A DNA stretch of 48,021 nucleotides. Origin: Labilithrix sp. Its GTDB lineage: Bacteria > Myxococcota_A > Polyangia > Polyangiales > Polyangiaceae. Where the stretch lies: contig JAQBQJ010000003.1 of the NCBI GenBank assembly GCA_028287065.1, positions 1 through 48,021 on the forward strand. The letters run 5' to 3'. Within the stretch, counting starts at the first letter, position 1, and the number at the start of each line of letters is the position of its first letter. Positions 1 to 8,805 of the stretch are shown here, piece after piece. Under the pieces are notes generated by a model. It ran no database searches and was not told the origin of the DNA. It worked only from the letters and a program-made list of their open reading frames with translations. The position numbers and the translations under genes were made by a program.

Positions 1-54
1 CGCGCGCCGCGCTGCCCGCCGGCGCGAGCCGGGGCTGGGATCCGCTCGGTCTCG

Positions 55-951
55 GTGCGGGACCTCTCACGTCGGGCACGACGTCGTCCGTCCTCTCTTA
101 ACGACGCGACGTACTTGCGGCGCGCGATCCAGCGCTACAAGGCGTATCTCGAGCAGGTGCCGAGCGGCGGCCGGCGCTCCGAAGCGACGGAGGCGAAGGC
201 GGATCTCGAGGCGCGCCTCGCACGCGATCCGCAGGCCCAGGCCGGCGCCGCGCCCGCGCAGGTCGAGAAGCGCAAGGCTCGCGTCACCGTGATCTCCGCG
301 ACCGTCGGCGCGCAGGCGTCGCTCGACGGCGGGCCTCCGCAGGAGCTTCCGTATTTCGGCGATCTCGAGCCCGGCAAGCATCGCGTGCGGATCTTCGCGG
401 ACGGTTACTTCGATGCCGAGCGCGAGGTCTCCGGCGACAAGCCGGTCGATCAGCCGGTCGACGTCGCGCTCGCGGAGCGGCCGGCGATCGTGACGGTGGT
501 CCTCGACACGAACGCCGACATCCTCGTCGACGGACGGCTCATCGCGACCGCTCCGCTGTCGCGACCGATCGAGGTCCCGCCCGGCGCGCACGTCCTGAGC
601 GTCTCTGCGAACGGCAAGAAGCCGCTCTCGCAGGAGGTCGTGCTCGTACGCGCGAAGCCGTTCCGTTTCGAACCGAAGCGCGAGGCAAGCGGTCAGCGCG
701 TCGTCGCGATGTCGATGCTCGGCGTCGGCGCGGCGAGCGTCGTGACCGGCGTCGTGTTCGGCATCCTCTCTCTCGGGCAGGAGCCGCGCTCGCGGCAGGT
801 GGTCTGCTCCTCTACGCGTTCGATCGACCGACCGTCAACGTGCTGCCGCCGCGCTCCGTGGAGCCTGCGCCCGCGCCGCGCTCGCCGAACCAGCCGACGG
901 ATCTCAGCGCATCGCCCATGCTCGGCCCGGGGATCTGGGGCGCCTCGATGA
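55..951 (+). CDS. PEGA-domain envelope protein, 3' end frameshifted
   Basis: Two PEGA-like beta domains are readable at about residues 75-140 and 142-205. They carry the typical pattern of a small structural substitution followed by a 'PGxHxVxxxxxGY/K' turn. A membrane segment follows at about 218-243 (VAMSMLGVGAASVVTGVVFG). After the SLGQ at about nt 780 the frame becomes Arg/Ser-rich low-complexity sequence. The next frame instead gives a believable second membrane segment and C-terminus that ends at 965. I infer an internal deletion or frameshift near nt 775-790 (or a sequence error). The frame is open to the left window edge, so the GTG at 55 may not be the true start; the first ~35 residues look out of frame too. 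The family is common in myxobacterial envelopes, where PEGA proteins are thought to bind surface or periplasmic partners. Function unknown. Confidence 0.6.
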   Translation: MRDLSRRARRRPSSLNDATYLRRAIQRYKAYLEQVPSGGRRSEATEAKADLEARLARDPQAQAGAAPAQVEKRKARVTVISATVGAQASLDGGPPQELPYFGDLEPGKHRVRIFADGYFDAEREVSGDKPVDQPVDVALAERPAIVTVVLDTNADILVDGRLIATAPLSRPIEVPPGAHVLSVSANGKKPLSQEVVLVRAKPFRFEPKREASGQRVVAMSMLGVGAASVVTGVVFGILSLGQEPRSRQVVCSSTRSIDRPSTCCRRAPWSLRPRRARRTSRRISAHRPCSARGSGAPR

Positions 952-965
952 GCGCGCGCTTCTGA
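786..965 (+). pseudogene. Displaced C-terminal part of the PEGA protein
   Basis: The +3 frame reads ALAAGGLLLYAFDRPTVNVL, a Pro-rich linker, then SPMLGPGIWGASMSARF and a TGA at 963-965. This looks like the natural end of a two-TM PEGA protein: second TM, proline linker, conserved short tail. It has no start codon or Shine-Dalgarno of its own. It is best read as the tail of the gene starting upstream, separated from it by a frame change near 775-790. The missing stretch between the two TM segments suggests that some coding sequence, not just one base, is absent. Confidence 0.5.
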
Positions 966-1001
966 TTCGAGGGCGCGCAGCTTCATGCTAAGCAAACGGC
1001 C

Positions 1002-2396
1002 ATGTTCAAGAAGGTCCTCGTCTGCAACCGCGGCGAGATCGCCCGCCGCGTCATCCGCACGTGCAAGCGCCTCGGGATCGCGACCGTCGCCATCTACTCC
1101 GAGGCCGACGCCGAAGCTCCGCACGTGAAGGACGCCGACGAGGCCGTCCTCGTCGGTCCGCCGCCCGCGAAGGACTCGTACCTGAACGTCGAGGCCATCC
1201 TTGCGGCATTGAAGAAGACGGGCGCCGACGCGGTGCATCCCGGGTACGGCTTTCTCAGCGAGAAATCCGGCTTCGCGCGTGCGGTCGCCGAGGCCGGCGT
1301 CGTGTTCATCGGTCCGCCGCCGGACGTCCTCGATGCGTTCGGCGACAAGATGAAGGCGCGCCACGTCGCGCTCTCTGCGGGCACGAGCCCCGTGCCCGGC
1401 ACCGACGAGCCGATCGCGATCGACACGCCCGAGGGCGTCGCCCACGCGAAGGAGGTCGCGGGGCGCGTCGGCTATCCCGTCGTGGTGAAGGCCGTCGGCG
1501 GCGGCGGCGGCATCGGCATGCAGGTCGTGCAGGACGAAGCCGGCATCGAGCGCGCGCTGAAGTCGTGCAGCGATCGCGGCAAGGCCAGCTTCTCGGACGC
1601 GCGCGTGTACCTCGAGCGATACGTCTCGCAGCCGCGCCACATCGAGGTGCAGGTCTTCTGCGACACGCACGGCCAGGCGTTCGCGCTCGGCGAGCGTGAG
1701 TGCAGCGTGCAGCGCCGTCATCAGAAGATCGTCGAGGAGTCGCCGTCGCCCGCCGCGTTCTTCACCGGCGAAGAAGGGGAGAAGCGGCGCCAAGGTCTCT
1801 ACGACGCGGCGCTCCGTGTCGTGAAGAAGGTCGGCTACGTCGGCGCGGGCACGTGCGAGTTCATCGCGGACGACGCGGGGAACCTGTTCTTCCTCGAGGT
1901 CAACGCGCGGCTCCAGGTCGAGCACCCCGTGACCGAGATGGTCACCGAGCTCGATCTCGTCGAGCTGCAGCTCCGCGTCGCGAGCGGCGAGAAGCTGCCG
2001 GACCTGTCGACGGTGAAGCGCAAAGGGCACGCCATCGAGGCGCGCGTCTACGCCGAGGATCCGAGCAAGGGCTTCATCCCGAAGCCCGGACCGATCGACG
2101 AGCTCACGTGGGCGTGCGGCGCCGGCGAGGTGCAGTCGCGCGCCCTGCGGATCGAGTCCGGCGTGAGCGCGGGCTCGAAGATCACGCCGTTCTACGATCC
2201 GATGATCGCGAAGGTCGTCGCCTGGGGCGAGACGCGCGACGCGGCGATCGCCGAGCTCGATCGCGCGCTCGCCGGGACGACCATCGCGCCGGCCACGACG
2301 AACCTCTCGTTCCTGCGAAAAGTGCTCGCGAGCGACGAATTCAGAGAGGGGCGCTACGACACCAAGTTCGCTGAAGTGCTCGCAAAGCGGCCGTGA
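1002..2396 (+). CDS. accC: Biotin carboxylase (acetyl/acyl-CoA carboxylase subunit)
   Basis: This enzyme carboxylates biotin on the carrier protein using ATP and bicarbonate, the first half-reaction of acetyl- or acyl-CoA carboxylase. It is 464 aa, near the usual 445-460 for a free-standing subunit. The N-terminal domain begins FKKVLVCNRGEIARRVI and contains HPGYGFLSE. An ATP-grasp domain follows with the glycine-rich loop GGGGGIGM at about 167-174. The signature FLEVNARLQVEHPVTE lies near 298-313, and the C-terminal domain includes AIEARVYAEDP. There is no biotinyl MKM motif, so a separate biotin carrier is needed, and no carboxyltransferase lies in this window. It could serve acetyl-CoA or propionyl/acyl-CoA carboxylation; sequence alone does not decide. 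Confidence 0.93.
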   Translation: MFKKVLVCNRGEIARRVIRTCKRLGIATVAIYSEADAEAPHVKDADEAVLVGPPPAKDSYLNVEAILAALKKTGADAVHPGYGFLSEKSGFARAVAEAGVVFIGPPPDVLDAFGDKMKARHVALSAGTSPVPGTDEPIAIDTPEGVAHAKEVAGRVGYPVVVKAVGGGGGIGMQVVQDEAGIERALKSCSDRGKASFSDARVYLERYVSQPRHIEVQVFCDTHGQAFALGERECSVQRRHQKIVEESPSPAAFFTGEEGEKRRQGLYDAALRVVKKVGYVGAGTCEFIADDAGNLFFLEVNARLQVEHPVTEMVTELDLVELQLRVASGEKLPDLSTVKRKGHAIEARVYAEDPSKGFIPKPGPIDELTWACGAGEVQSRALRIESGVSAGSKITPFYDPMIAKVVAWGETRDAAIAELDRALAGTTIAPATTNLSFLRKVLASDEFREGRYDTKFAEVLAKRP

Positions 2397-2503
2397 CGGC
2401 GGTCGCTGTCTGACGCGTTGCGGCAAAAGTGGGTCGCGGTGCCTTGCCTACACCGGTACCGAGGGCTATCAATGGGTCGCGCTTCAGCCTTTGCGGAGGT
2501 TTC

Positions 2504-3046
2504 GTGGCCGATTGGTACGTCTACGAGCACGACGGTGATCCGCTCGGACCGTGGTCCACGGACGCAGTTGCGAATGCGATCCTCGCGGGCAAGCTCGCGC
2601 CGGACGTCTGGGTAGCCGCGCCCGGCGGCCCGCGATGGCTGCGCGCGCTCGACGTCCCGGTCATCGCCCGGCTCGCCGAAGGCATCCCCACGAGGCCGCG
2701 ACGCGACTCGGGGCTCCGCCTGATCCCGGGGGCTCGTACCTCGGACGGAGACGGCCCGTCGTTCGGCTCCACGATGATGATCGTGAAGGACGACGAGGTC
2801 TCGCTCTCGGACTCCGACGCGTCGGCGATCAGCGCCGCGGCCTCGACGCGGCGTACGCCGAGCGCCGACGAGACCGCGAAGTACCCCGCGCGCGACTTCG
2901 TCATATCGGAGGATCCGCCGACCGATCCGGCGGGAGCGCCGTCGTCGATGACGCCCTCGTCACCCGACGTCGTCATCAACACCGAGGTCGCGACCGAAGC
3001 GCACGCGCCGAGCACCGATCGCCGCCGCCGCCGCAAGAACGGGTGA
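2504..3046 (+). CDS. GYF_2-domain protein
   Basis: A 180-aa soluble protein. Residues 1-50 form a GYF_2-type domain: ADWYVYEHDGDPLGPWSTD, then an AGKLAPDVWVAAPGG.W segment. In other bacteria this domain is often fused to membrane or signalling modules and is thought to bind peptides. The rest is a disordered, acidic/Ser-rich tail ending in a basic RRRRRK stretch. I chose the GTG at 2504 because GGAGGT (2495-2500) lies just before it and the domain starts immediately; the longer frame back to 2429 adds implausible sequence. The gene ends 6 bp from the convergent dehydrogenase gene. No enzymatic role is visible. Confidence 0.75.
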   Translation: MADWYVYEHDGDPLGPWSTDAVANAILAGKLAPDVWVAAPGGPRWLRALDVPVIARLAEGIPTRPRRDSGLRLIPGARTSDGDGPSFGSTMMIVKDDEVSLSDSDASAISAAASTRRTPSADETAKYPARDFVISEDPPTDPAGAPSSMTPSSPDVVINTEVATEAHAPSTDRRRRRKNG

Positions 3047-3047
3047 C

Positions 3048-3081
3048 CGGAACTAAGGACGGTCGACGGAACTAAGGACGG
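3048..3081. repeat. 15-bp tandem duplication at convergent gene ends
   Basis: The 15-mer cggaactaaggacgg occurs at 3048-3062 and again at 3067-3081. It lies across the stop codon of the minus-strand dehydrogenase gene. The copies are 19 bp apart, so the second copy is read in another frame and changes the last codons of that gene. Confidence 0.85.
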
Positions 3082-4015
3082 GTGGGTGGCCCGCCAGGAC
3101 TGCGAGGACGTTCGAGGCGGCGAGGGAGGCCATGGCCTCGCGCGTCGGGCGGTCGGCGCTGCCGATGTGAGGGGCGAGCACGGCATTCGGGCACGTGACG
3201 AGCGCAGGGTGGACGGCCGGCTCGGCTTCGAAGACGTCGAGGCCCGCCGCCGCGAGCGGGCCGTGGGTCAGCGCATGCGCGAGCGCGGCCTCGTCGACGA
3301 TGGGGCCGCGGGCGGTGTTCACGAGGATGGAGCCGGGACGCATGCGCGCGAGGCGCGGGCCGTCGAAGAGGTGCGTCGTCGCCGGCGTGAGCGGGCAGTG
3401 GATCGAGACGACGTCGGCGCGCGCCAACAGGTCGTCGAGCGATGCGATGAAGGTCGCCGAGAGCTCCGCCTCGAGGTCTTCGCGGAGGCGCTCGCGCTGC
3501 GTGTAGACCACAGGCATCGCGAAGCCGCGCCCACGGCGCGCCACCGCTCGTCCGATGCGCCCCATGCCGACGATGCCGAGCGTCGCGCCGTGCACGCGCG
3601 TGCCGAGCATGAACGTGGGCGTCCACCCGGTGAAGCCTCCCGCGCGCACGAGCCGGTCGCCTTCTGCGATGCGCCGCGCCGCCGCGAGCACCAGCCCGAA
3701 GGCGAGGTCGGCCGTCGCGTCCGTGAGCACGTCCGGCGTGTTCGTGACGAGCACGCCTCGCGACTTGCAGGCTGCGAGGTCCACGTTGTCGACGCCGACG
3801 GCGACGTTGGCCACGATGCGGAGGCGCGGCGATCCCTCGAGAAAAGCGGCATCGATGCGATCCGTGAGCAGCGCGACCACCGCCTCGACGTCGGCGCGGC
3901 ACGACGCGAAGGCCGCGGAGCGCACGCCGGCTTCGTCCTGCACGACGCGATGCGAGGCGGCGAGCGTCGCGACGGCGTCGCCCGGCAACGTCCCGCTCAC
4001 GAAGACGGTCGCCAT
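3053..4015 (-). CDS. D-2-hydroxyacid dehydrogenase (glyoxylate/hydroxypyruvate reductase type)
   Basis: A 320-aa NAD(P)-dependent D-isomer-specific 2-hydroxyacid dehydrogenase. The Rossmann motif GMGRIG is at 150-155. The catalytic triad is visible as Arg236 in NTARGPIVDE, a Glu in DVFEAEP (263-265) and His283 in APHIGSADRP. The family interconverts D-2-hydroxyacids and 2-oxoacids. Overall pattern (VAVGVDNVDL, NTPDVLTDATADLAFGL) resembles glyoxylate/hydroxypyruvate reductases more than PGDH (no ACT domain) or D-lactate dehydrogenase. Substrate is inferred only. It is the last gene of the minus-strand run, 16 bp after the M16 beta gene, so it may be co-transcribed with the peptidases without an obvious functional link. 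Confidence 0.9.
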   Translation of the reverse strand: MATVFVSGTLPGDAVATLAASHRVVQDEAGVRSAAFASCRADVEAVVALLTDRIDAAFLEGSPRLRIVANVAVGVDNVDLAACKSRGVLVTNTPDVLTDATADLAFGLVLAAARRIAEGDRLVRAGGFTGWTPTFMLGTRVHGATLGIVGMGRIGRAVARRGRGFAMPVVYTQRERLREDLEAELSATFIASLDDLLARADVVSIHCPLTPATTHLFDGPRLARMRPGSILVNTARGPIVDEAALAHALTHGPLAAAGLDVFEAEPAVHPALVTCPNAVLAPHIGSADRPTREAMASLAASNVLAVLAGHPPVLSSVDRP

Positions 4016-4031
4016 GCCCGCAAAACCCGCG

Positions 4032-5387
4032 TCAGTCGTGATCGAACGGGATGACCTGGTGCTCGACCAGGCCGGGGATCGCCTTCGTCACCTTGTCGAG
4101 GATCTCGCTCGCCGTACCGAGGACGATGACGACGAGATCGTTCGGCGTGAGGCGTGCGCTCACCGACGCGTTCGCGCTCTCGAGCGTGACCGCGCGGACG
4201 TGATCGAGGTAGCCGGTGTGGTAGTCGGCCGGGAGATCGAGCAGCTCCGCCTCGAGCGCCTGTCCGAGCCGCTTCGGCGCGGTGTCGATCTCGAACGCGT
4301 GCGAGCGGATCATGTAGTTCTTGATGAACGCGAGCTCGCGCGGCGTGATGCCGTCGCGGGCGAAGTCCTCGAGGAGCTTCAGCTCGAGCTCGATGCACGG
4401 CGCGCAGTCCGCCGCCGCGGGGAACGCGCCCATCGTGAACGCGTGGCGCTTTCGCTCGATCGAGAGGCGCGCGCTCGTGCCGTACGACCATCCGCGCTTG
4501 CTTCGGATCTCGCGCATCATGCGCGACGTGAACGTCCCGCCGAAGACCGCGGTCGCGGCGACGAGCGGCCAGTGATCGGGGTCGCGCGCGTGCGTGCCGA
4601 GCGTGCCGATCAGGATCTGCGTCTGCGTGCGCTCCGGCTTGTCGACGAAGAACAGGCGACGACCTGACGGGCGCGCCGGCTCGGGCAGCTCGTTCTCGAC
4701 GTGCGGGCCCTCCGGCATCGAGCGTACCAGCATCGCGCCGAGCGCCTTCGCCTCGTCCTCGGTGATCGCGCCGGCGAAGCCGAGCACCACGTCCGACTGC
4801 ACGAAGCGCTTCGCGTACGTCGCGACCACGTCGTCGCGCGTGAGCGTCTCGACGCTCGCGGGGCGTCCGGCCGCCGTGCGCGAGTAAGGATGACCCGCGA
4901 AGAGCGCGCGGCGGAACGCGAGGCCCGCGAGAGAGCGATCGTTGTCGCGGGCGTCGAGCAGCTCGGCCACGGTCTCGCGCTTGAGGCGATCGAGCTCGGT
5001 CTGATCGAACGTGGGCGTGCCGAGCACCTTCCCGAGCAGCTCGCAGAACGGCTGGAGGTTCCGCCGGATCACCTGCGCATGCAGGCTGATCGTCGACGGG
5101 CCGACGTCGAAGCCGAACTCGCCGCCGAGGCGATCGACGGCGCTCTCGATCTGCTCCGACGTCATGCCCTTGCAGCCGCGACGCATCATGCGTGCGGTGA
5201 GTCGCGACAGTCCGTCCTTGCCGTCGGGGTCGGCGAGCGCGCCGCTCCGCAAGGAGAGCGCGATCGACACGAGCGGGACGACCGTCGAGCTCTCGACGAA
5301 GCCGACCGCTCCGCCGGGGAGATCGAAGCGCGTGCTCGTTCCGTGCGTCGTGGCGGCTCGGGGCACCTTCTTCGCGGAGGTGCTCAT
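4032..5387 (-). CDS. M16-family protein, non-catalytic partner subunit
   Basis: A 451-aa M16 (insulinase/processing peptidase) fold protein. It lacks the zinc motif HxxEH: the equivalent segment after DGKDGLSRL reads TARMMRRG. The second half keeps the glycine-rich and R/Y region (RSKRGWSYGTSARLS, about 315-330) used for substrate binding in M16 beta subunits. It overlaps the catalytic M16 gene by 4 bp (ATGA at 5384-5387), so translation is probably coupled and the two proteins probably form an alpha/beta heterodimer, as known for M16B pairs. There is no signal peptide on either subunit, which suggests cytoplasmic peptide or protein processing. Expected role: substrate binding, not catalysis. 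Confidence 0.88.
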   Translation of the reverse strand: MSTSAKKVPRAATTHGTSTRFDLPGGAVGFVESSTVVPLVSIALSLRSGALADPDGKDGLSRLTARMMRRGCKGMTSEQIESAVDRLGGEFGFDVGPSTISLHAQVIRRNLQPFCELLGKVLGTPTFDQTELDRLKRETVAELLDARDNDRSLAGLAFRRALFAGHPYSRTAAGRPASVETLTRDDVVATYAKRFVQSDVVLGFAGAITEDEAKALGAMLVRSMPEGPHVENELPEPARPSGRRLFFVDKPERTQTQILIGTLGTHARDPDHWPLVAATAVFGGTFTSRMMREIRSKRGWSYGTSARLSIERKRHAFTMGAFPAAADCAPCIELELKLLEDFARDGITPRELAFIKNYMIRSHAFEIDTAPKRLGQALEAELLDLPADYHTGYLDHVRAVTLESANASVSARLTPNDLVVIVLGTASEILDKVTKAIPGLVEHQVIPFDHD

Positions 5388-6781
5388 TCGGCTGCCTGTC
5401 CCGTCGTGGCCGGCGTCTCGGGCAACACGTGGATGATGGTGCGTGCATCGAGGGTGAGATAACGGCGCGCGGCGGTGCGCATCTCGCCGGACGTCACGCG
5501 TCGGTACGCTTCGAGCCTCCGGAACGCTGCTGCCGGATCGCCGAGCACCGTGTCGTAGAACCCGATCTGCTCGGCCTTTCCGCTCGCCGTCTCGAGCGAC
5601 TGCACGAGCCCGAGCTCGAGGCGGGCCTTCGCGCGCTCCAGCTCCTCTTCGGTCACGACCTCGTCGCGGATCTTGGCGAGCTCCGCGTCGGCGCGCGCGA
5701 GGACGTCTTTGGCGGAGGTCCCGGTGCGCGCCGTGAAGTACATCTCGTAGAGGCCCGGATCCCGGAACGTCGAGACCCAGCCGCGTAGATCCGTGCAGAC
5801 CTCACGCGTCGTGACGAGCTCGCGGTACATGCGCGAAGCGCGGCCTCCGAAGAGGACCTCGTTGAGGAGCGACAGCGCGGCGTGATCCGCGTCGCCGAGC
5901 GCCGGTCCGTGGAATCCGAGCAGCACCTTCTCGCTCGCGGTGGGCTTCTTCAGGATCACCTCGCGTGACTCGAGCTGCGCCGGCTCGGGCGTCGTGTCCT
6001 CTTCGGGGATCGTCGAGGACGGAATGGCGCCGTACCCGTCGCGGATGCGTTCGAGCACGTCCTGCTCGCGGACGTCGCCGCAGATCACGATCGTCGCGTT
6101 GTTCGGCGCGTAATACGTCTTGTAGAACGCGACGCAGTCGTCGGGCGTGAAGTTCTCGATGTCGACCATCCAGCCGATCGTCGGCCAGTGATACGGGTGC
6201 TTCACGAAGGCGGTCTTGTAGAGGACCTCGTTCGCGATGCCCTCGACGTCGTCGTCGACGCGCATGCGGCGCTCGTTCGCGACGACCTCCTTCTCGCTCA
6301 CGATCTGCGGCTCGCGCAGCACGAGCTTCGCCATACGATTGCTCTCGAGCTTCACGGCGAGGGCGAACCGGTCCTTCGGGAGCGACTCGTAGTAGTAGGT
6401 CCAGTCGAGCCAGGTGGCGGCGTTCGACTCTGCGCCGTTCTCCTCCAGCTTGCGATCGAACTCGCCGGCCTTCACGCCCTCGCTCTCGTTGAACATGAGG
6501 TGCTCGAACAGATGCGCGAGCCCCGTCTTGCCGGGCTTCTCGTGGCGTGAGCCGACGCGGAACCAGGTGAAGTAGCTCATCACCGGAGCGCTGCGATCGA
6601 CGAGCACGAGCAATCGGAGCCCGTTGCCGAGCCGGAAGCGATGGACGTGCGGGACCTCTCCGCCGAGCGACGCCGCGCCGAGGTCGACGAAGGGCACGGA
6701 GCCCTCGTAGGTCCACTTCGCTGCGTCGGATGCGGCCTTCTCGTTCACACGCGCGGTGAGCGCAGCGATCTTCTGGGACAT
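5384..6781 (-). CDS. M16-family zinc metallopeptidase, catalytic subunit
   Basis: A 465-aa M16B peptidase. The inverted zinc motif HLFEH is at residues 90-94, and the distal zinc ligand is in SEKEVVANERRM (Glu170). A TWLDWTYYYESLP segment matches the conserved region after the motif. M16B enzymes degrade or process oligopeptides and unfolded segments; the exact substrate cannot be read here. The start is ATG at 6779-6781. The N-terminus (MSQKIAALTARVNEK) is not a signal peptide. It lies 49 bp after the SUKH-domain gene and overlaps the inactive partner by 4 bp, giving a four-gene minus-strand transcription unit. Confidence 0.93.
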   Translation of the reverse strand: MSQKIAALTARVNEKAASDAAKWTYEGSVPFVDLGAASLGGEVPHVHRFRLGNGLRLLVLVDRSAPVMSYFTWFRVGSRHEKPGKTGLAHLFEHLMFNESEGVKAGEFDRKLEENGAESNAATWLDWTYYYESLPKDRFALAVKLESNRMAKLVLREPQIVSEKEVVANERRMRVDDDVEGIANEVLYKTAFVKHPYHWPTIGWMVDIENFTPDDCVAFYKTYYAPNNATIVICGDVREQDVLERIRDGYGAIPSSTIPEEDTTPEPAQLESREVILKKPTASEKVLLGFHGPALGDADHAALSLLNEVLFGGRASRMYRELVTTREVCTDLRGWVSTFRDPGLYEMYFTARTGTSAKDVLARADAELAKIRDEVVTEEELERAKARLELGLVQSLETASGKAEQIGFYDTVLGDPAAAFRRLEAYRRVTSGEMRTAARRYLTLDARTIIHVLPETPATTGQAAE

Positions 6782-6830
6782 CGTCCGTGACGGAACCCCG
6801 CTTCGGGGGCGCTGTCAAGCACGTGCGCGG

Positions 6831-8714
6831 TCACCACTCGTGCATGTCGAGGACGGTGAACGCACCGTTCCTCCAGATCCACGCGTTTGCGCCGGTGAGG
6901 GCGATGATGCCGACGTCGCGTGCCGCAGCCGCGTCCTCGGGCGCGCCGGTTCCGTCGAGCTGACCCACGCGGACGAGGCGCACGGGATCCCGCCCGCCGG
7001 GGACGGCGTGGAACACCGGATCTCCGCTGCCCGCCGACACGACGCCGCCCGCGCTCGCGAGGAGGACGCCGCCGTCGTAGGCGCGCGCGGAGTAGAACGG
7101 ACGCGCGGTGCCGGCTTCCGTGAGGAAGGCCTGATGGCGCGCCGCGAGGTTCATCGGGCGCGGCGGGCCGTTCGAGACCTTCCACACCGAGCCCTCGCGA
7201 TCGAGCACGTACGAGGCGCCGCGCCACACGTCGAGGTCGGCGAGCGTCGCCTCGATGACCTGATCTTCGGTGATCGGCTGCCATTGCACCGAATCGAAGC
7301 GTGCGACGGCGCCCATGCGATCGCCGCAGACCAGCATCGACACGCGCAGACCGTGCGCGACGAGCGCCACGACGGACTCGCTGTCGTCGAGCATCGCGTC
7401 GGGCTCGAAAGGGACGAAGGAGCTGCCGTCGAACTCGAGGAGCGCACCGGCGCCCCACACGAGCACGCGCTCGCCGCCGCCGCCGATGCCGTACCACCAC
7501 GGACGTCCGTGCGTTGGGCGCTGGAGAGGGAAGCTCTGCGTGCGGCCGCCGCCGAAGCGCACGGCTTGCGTGGTCGTGAGGCCCCACATCGTGCCGTCGC
7601 GTGCGACGTAGAGATCGTTGAGCGGCTCGTCGACGTTGTGCGTCGTGGCGATGACGTTGTCGACGACGTGGAGCACGAGGCTCGACGCGTTCTCGCTCGT
7701 CGAGGCGGTGCGTCCGAGCACGTAGAAGTCGCTCGCCGACGCACCGCTCGCGGCGCGGAAGACGTAGCGGGTCGCGGCGAGGGTGGGGACGTGCATCACG
7801 CCGCGCTGGACCAGCGGCGGCTCGCGCTGCGCGCGGCGCAGATCGCGGACGTTGTCGGGGTGGCTCGGCACCGTCACCACGTCGCTGAAGAAGTTCTCGT
7901 CGCGGAAGTGACGGAGCCAGCGAAAGACGTCCTCGGCCTCGAAGACGTAGATGCCGGTGCGCAGCGATACGGCGAGCGTGAACTCGTCGACATTGAGGGT
8001 GAGCGAGGCCTTGCCGCTCGAGTCGAAGAGGCGATCGACGTCGCCGCGGACGGTGTACGAGAGCTCGCGGCCGATCAGCTCGACCACCGCCTCGACGTCG
8101 CCGGTCTCGAGGCGCCCCACGACGGGGTACTCGAAGCGGAAGCCGAGCTCGTAGAGGAGGCGCTTCAAGCGTTGCGGCATCTTCGCCGCGCTCTCGACGG
8201 ACTCTTCGCGGGCGTCCGCGACCATGTCGAGCCACTCGCCGAAGTGCGCGGCGATCGGGTTGGCCGAGCCGTTCTGCCACTCGACGATCGGCAGCTCGCC
8301 CTCGTGGCGAACGGCGGTGACGAGCCGCTTGCCTCCACCCTTGTCGAAGCAGACGAACTTCTCGGAGCTCCGGCAGAACGGCGCGTACCGCTTTGCCTCC
8401 TCGCCGCCGTAGTTGACGATCTTCGTCGCCTCGTCGGCCATCTGCTGCGAGTGCAGGAAGACCTCGGGCTCGCCGATCTTGCTGGAGACGCGCATCGCGG
8501 CCACGTAGCTCGGGGGCAGCTCGGTGCCGAGGAGCTGCGACTGCGCGGCGAGCTCCTTCATGCTGAGCGGCTCACCGAGCCGCTCCTGGTAGCCGGATTT
8601 CACGAGCACCGTGCGAATGCGCTCGAGCGCCGCGAGCGCGACGCGCGTCGGATCCACATTGCTGCGCGGCTTGATGCTCCGCGTGACCCGCTTCTTGAGT
8701 GGCGTCTTCCTCAC
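6831..8714 (-). CDS. SUKH (SMI1/KNR4)-domain protein with propeller-like C-terminal half
   Basis: A 627-aa protein of unrecognised overall family. Residues about 40-165 look like a SMI1/KNR4 (SUKH) domain: LPPSYVAAMRVSS near 67-79, CRSSEKFVCFD near 114-124, then LPIVEWQNGS and a FGEWL motif. A middle region (170-285) contains YELGFRFEYP and FRWLRHFRDE. From about 310 the sequence has repeated short beta/WD-like blades (DGTMWGLTTTQAVRFGGG, EGSVWKVSNG, NAWIWRNGAFTVLD), suggesting a beta-propeller. SUKH domains are known in toxin immunity and as adaptor modules. No adjacent toxin gene is seen, so an adaptor or sensor role is inferred. The start is GTG at 8712-8714; the Shine-Dalgarno is weak. 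It heads the run with the M16 pair. Confidence 0.7.
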   Translation of the reverse strand: MRKTPLKKRVTRSIKPRSNVDPTRVALAALERIRTVLVKSGYQERLGEPLSMKELAAQSQLLGTELPPSYVAAMRVSSKIGEPEVFLHSQQMADEATKIVNYGGEEAKRYAPFCRSSEKFVCFDKGGGKRLVTAVRHEGELPIVEWQNGSANPIAAHFGEWLDMVADAREESVESAAKMPQRLKRLLYELGFRFEYPVVGRLETGDVEAVVELIGRELSYTVRGDVDRLFDSSGKASLTLNVDEFTLAVSLRTGIYVFEAEDVFRWLRHFRDENFFSDVVTVPSHPDNVRDLRRAQREPPLVQRGVMHVPTLAATRYVFRAASGASASDFYVLGRTASTSENASSLVLHVVDNVIATTHNVDEPLNDLYVARDGTMWGLTTTQAVRFGGGRTQSFPLQRPTHGRPWWYGIGGGGERVLVWGAGALLEFDGSSFVPFEPDAMLDDSESVVALVAHGLRVSMLVCGDRMGAVARFDSVQWQPITEDQVIEATLADLDVWRGASYVLDREGSVWKVSNGPPRPMNLAARHQAFLTEAGTARPFYSARAYDGGVLLASAGGVVSAGSGDPVFHAVPGGRDPVRLVRVGQLDGTGAPEDAAAARDVGIIALTGANAWIWRNGAFTVLDMHEW

Positions 8715-8805
8715 GGAGCCTGACCAAACCCCTCGGTCCGGACAAGGCTACCGTAAGTAGAGGGGCGTGGGCGAGGTTGCGGGGGCCTCGATGTTTTTCA
8801 GCCCG

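Noticed and set aside
6756-8723. 655-codon + strand frame opposite the SUKH gene
   Set aside because: No motifs, charged low-complexity sequence; the minus strand encodes the recognisable domain.
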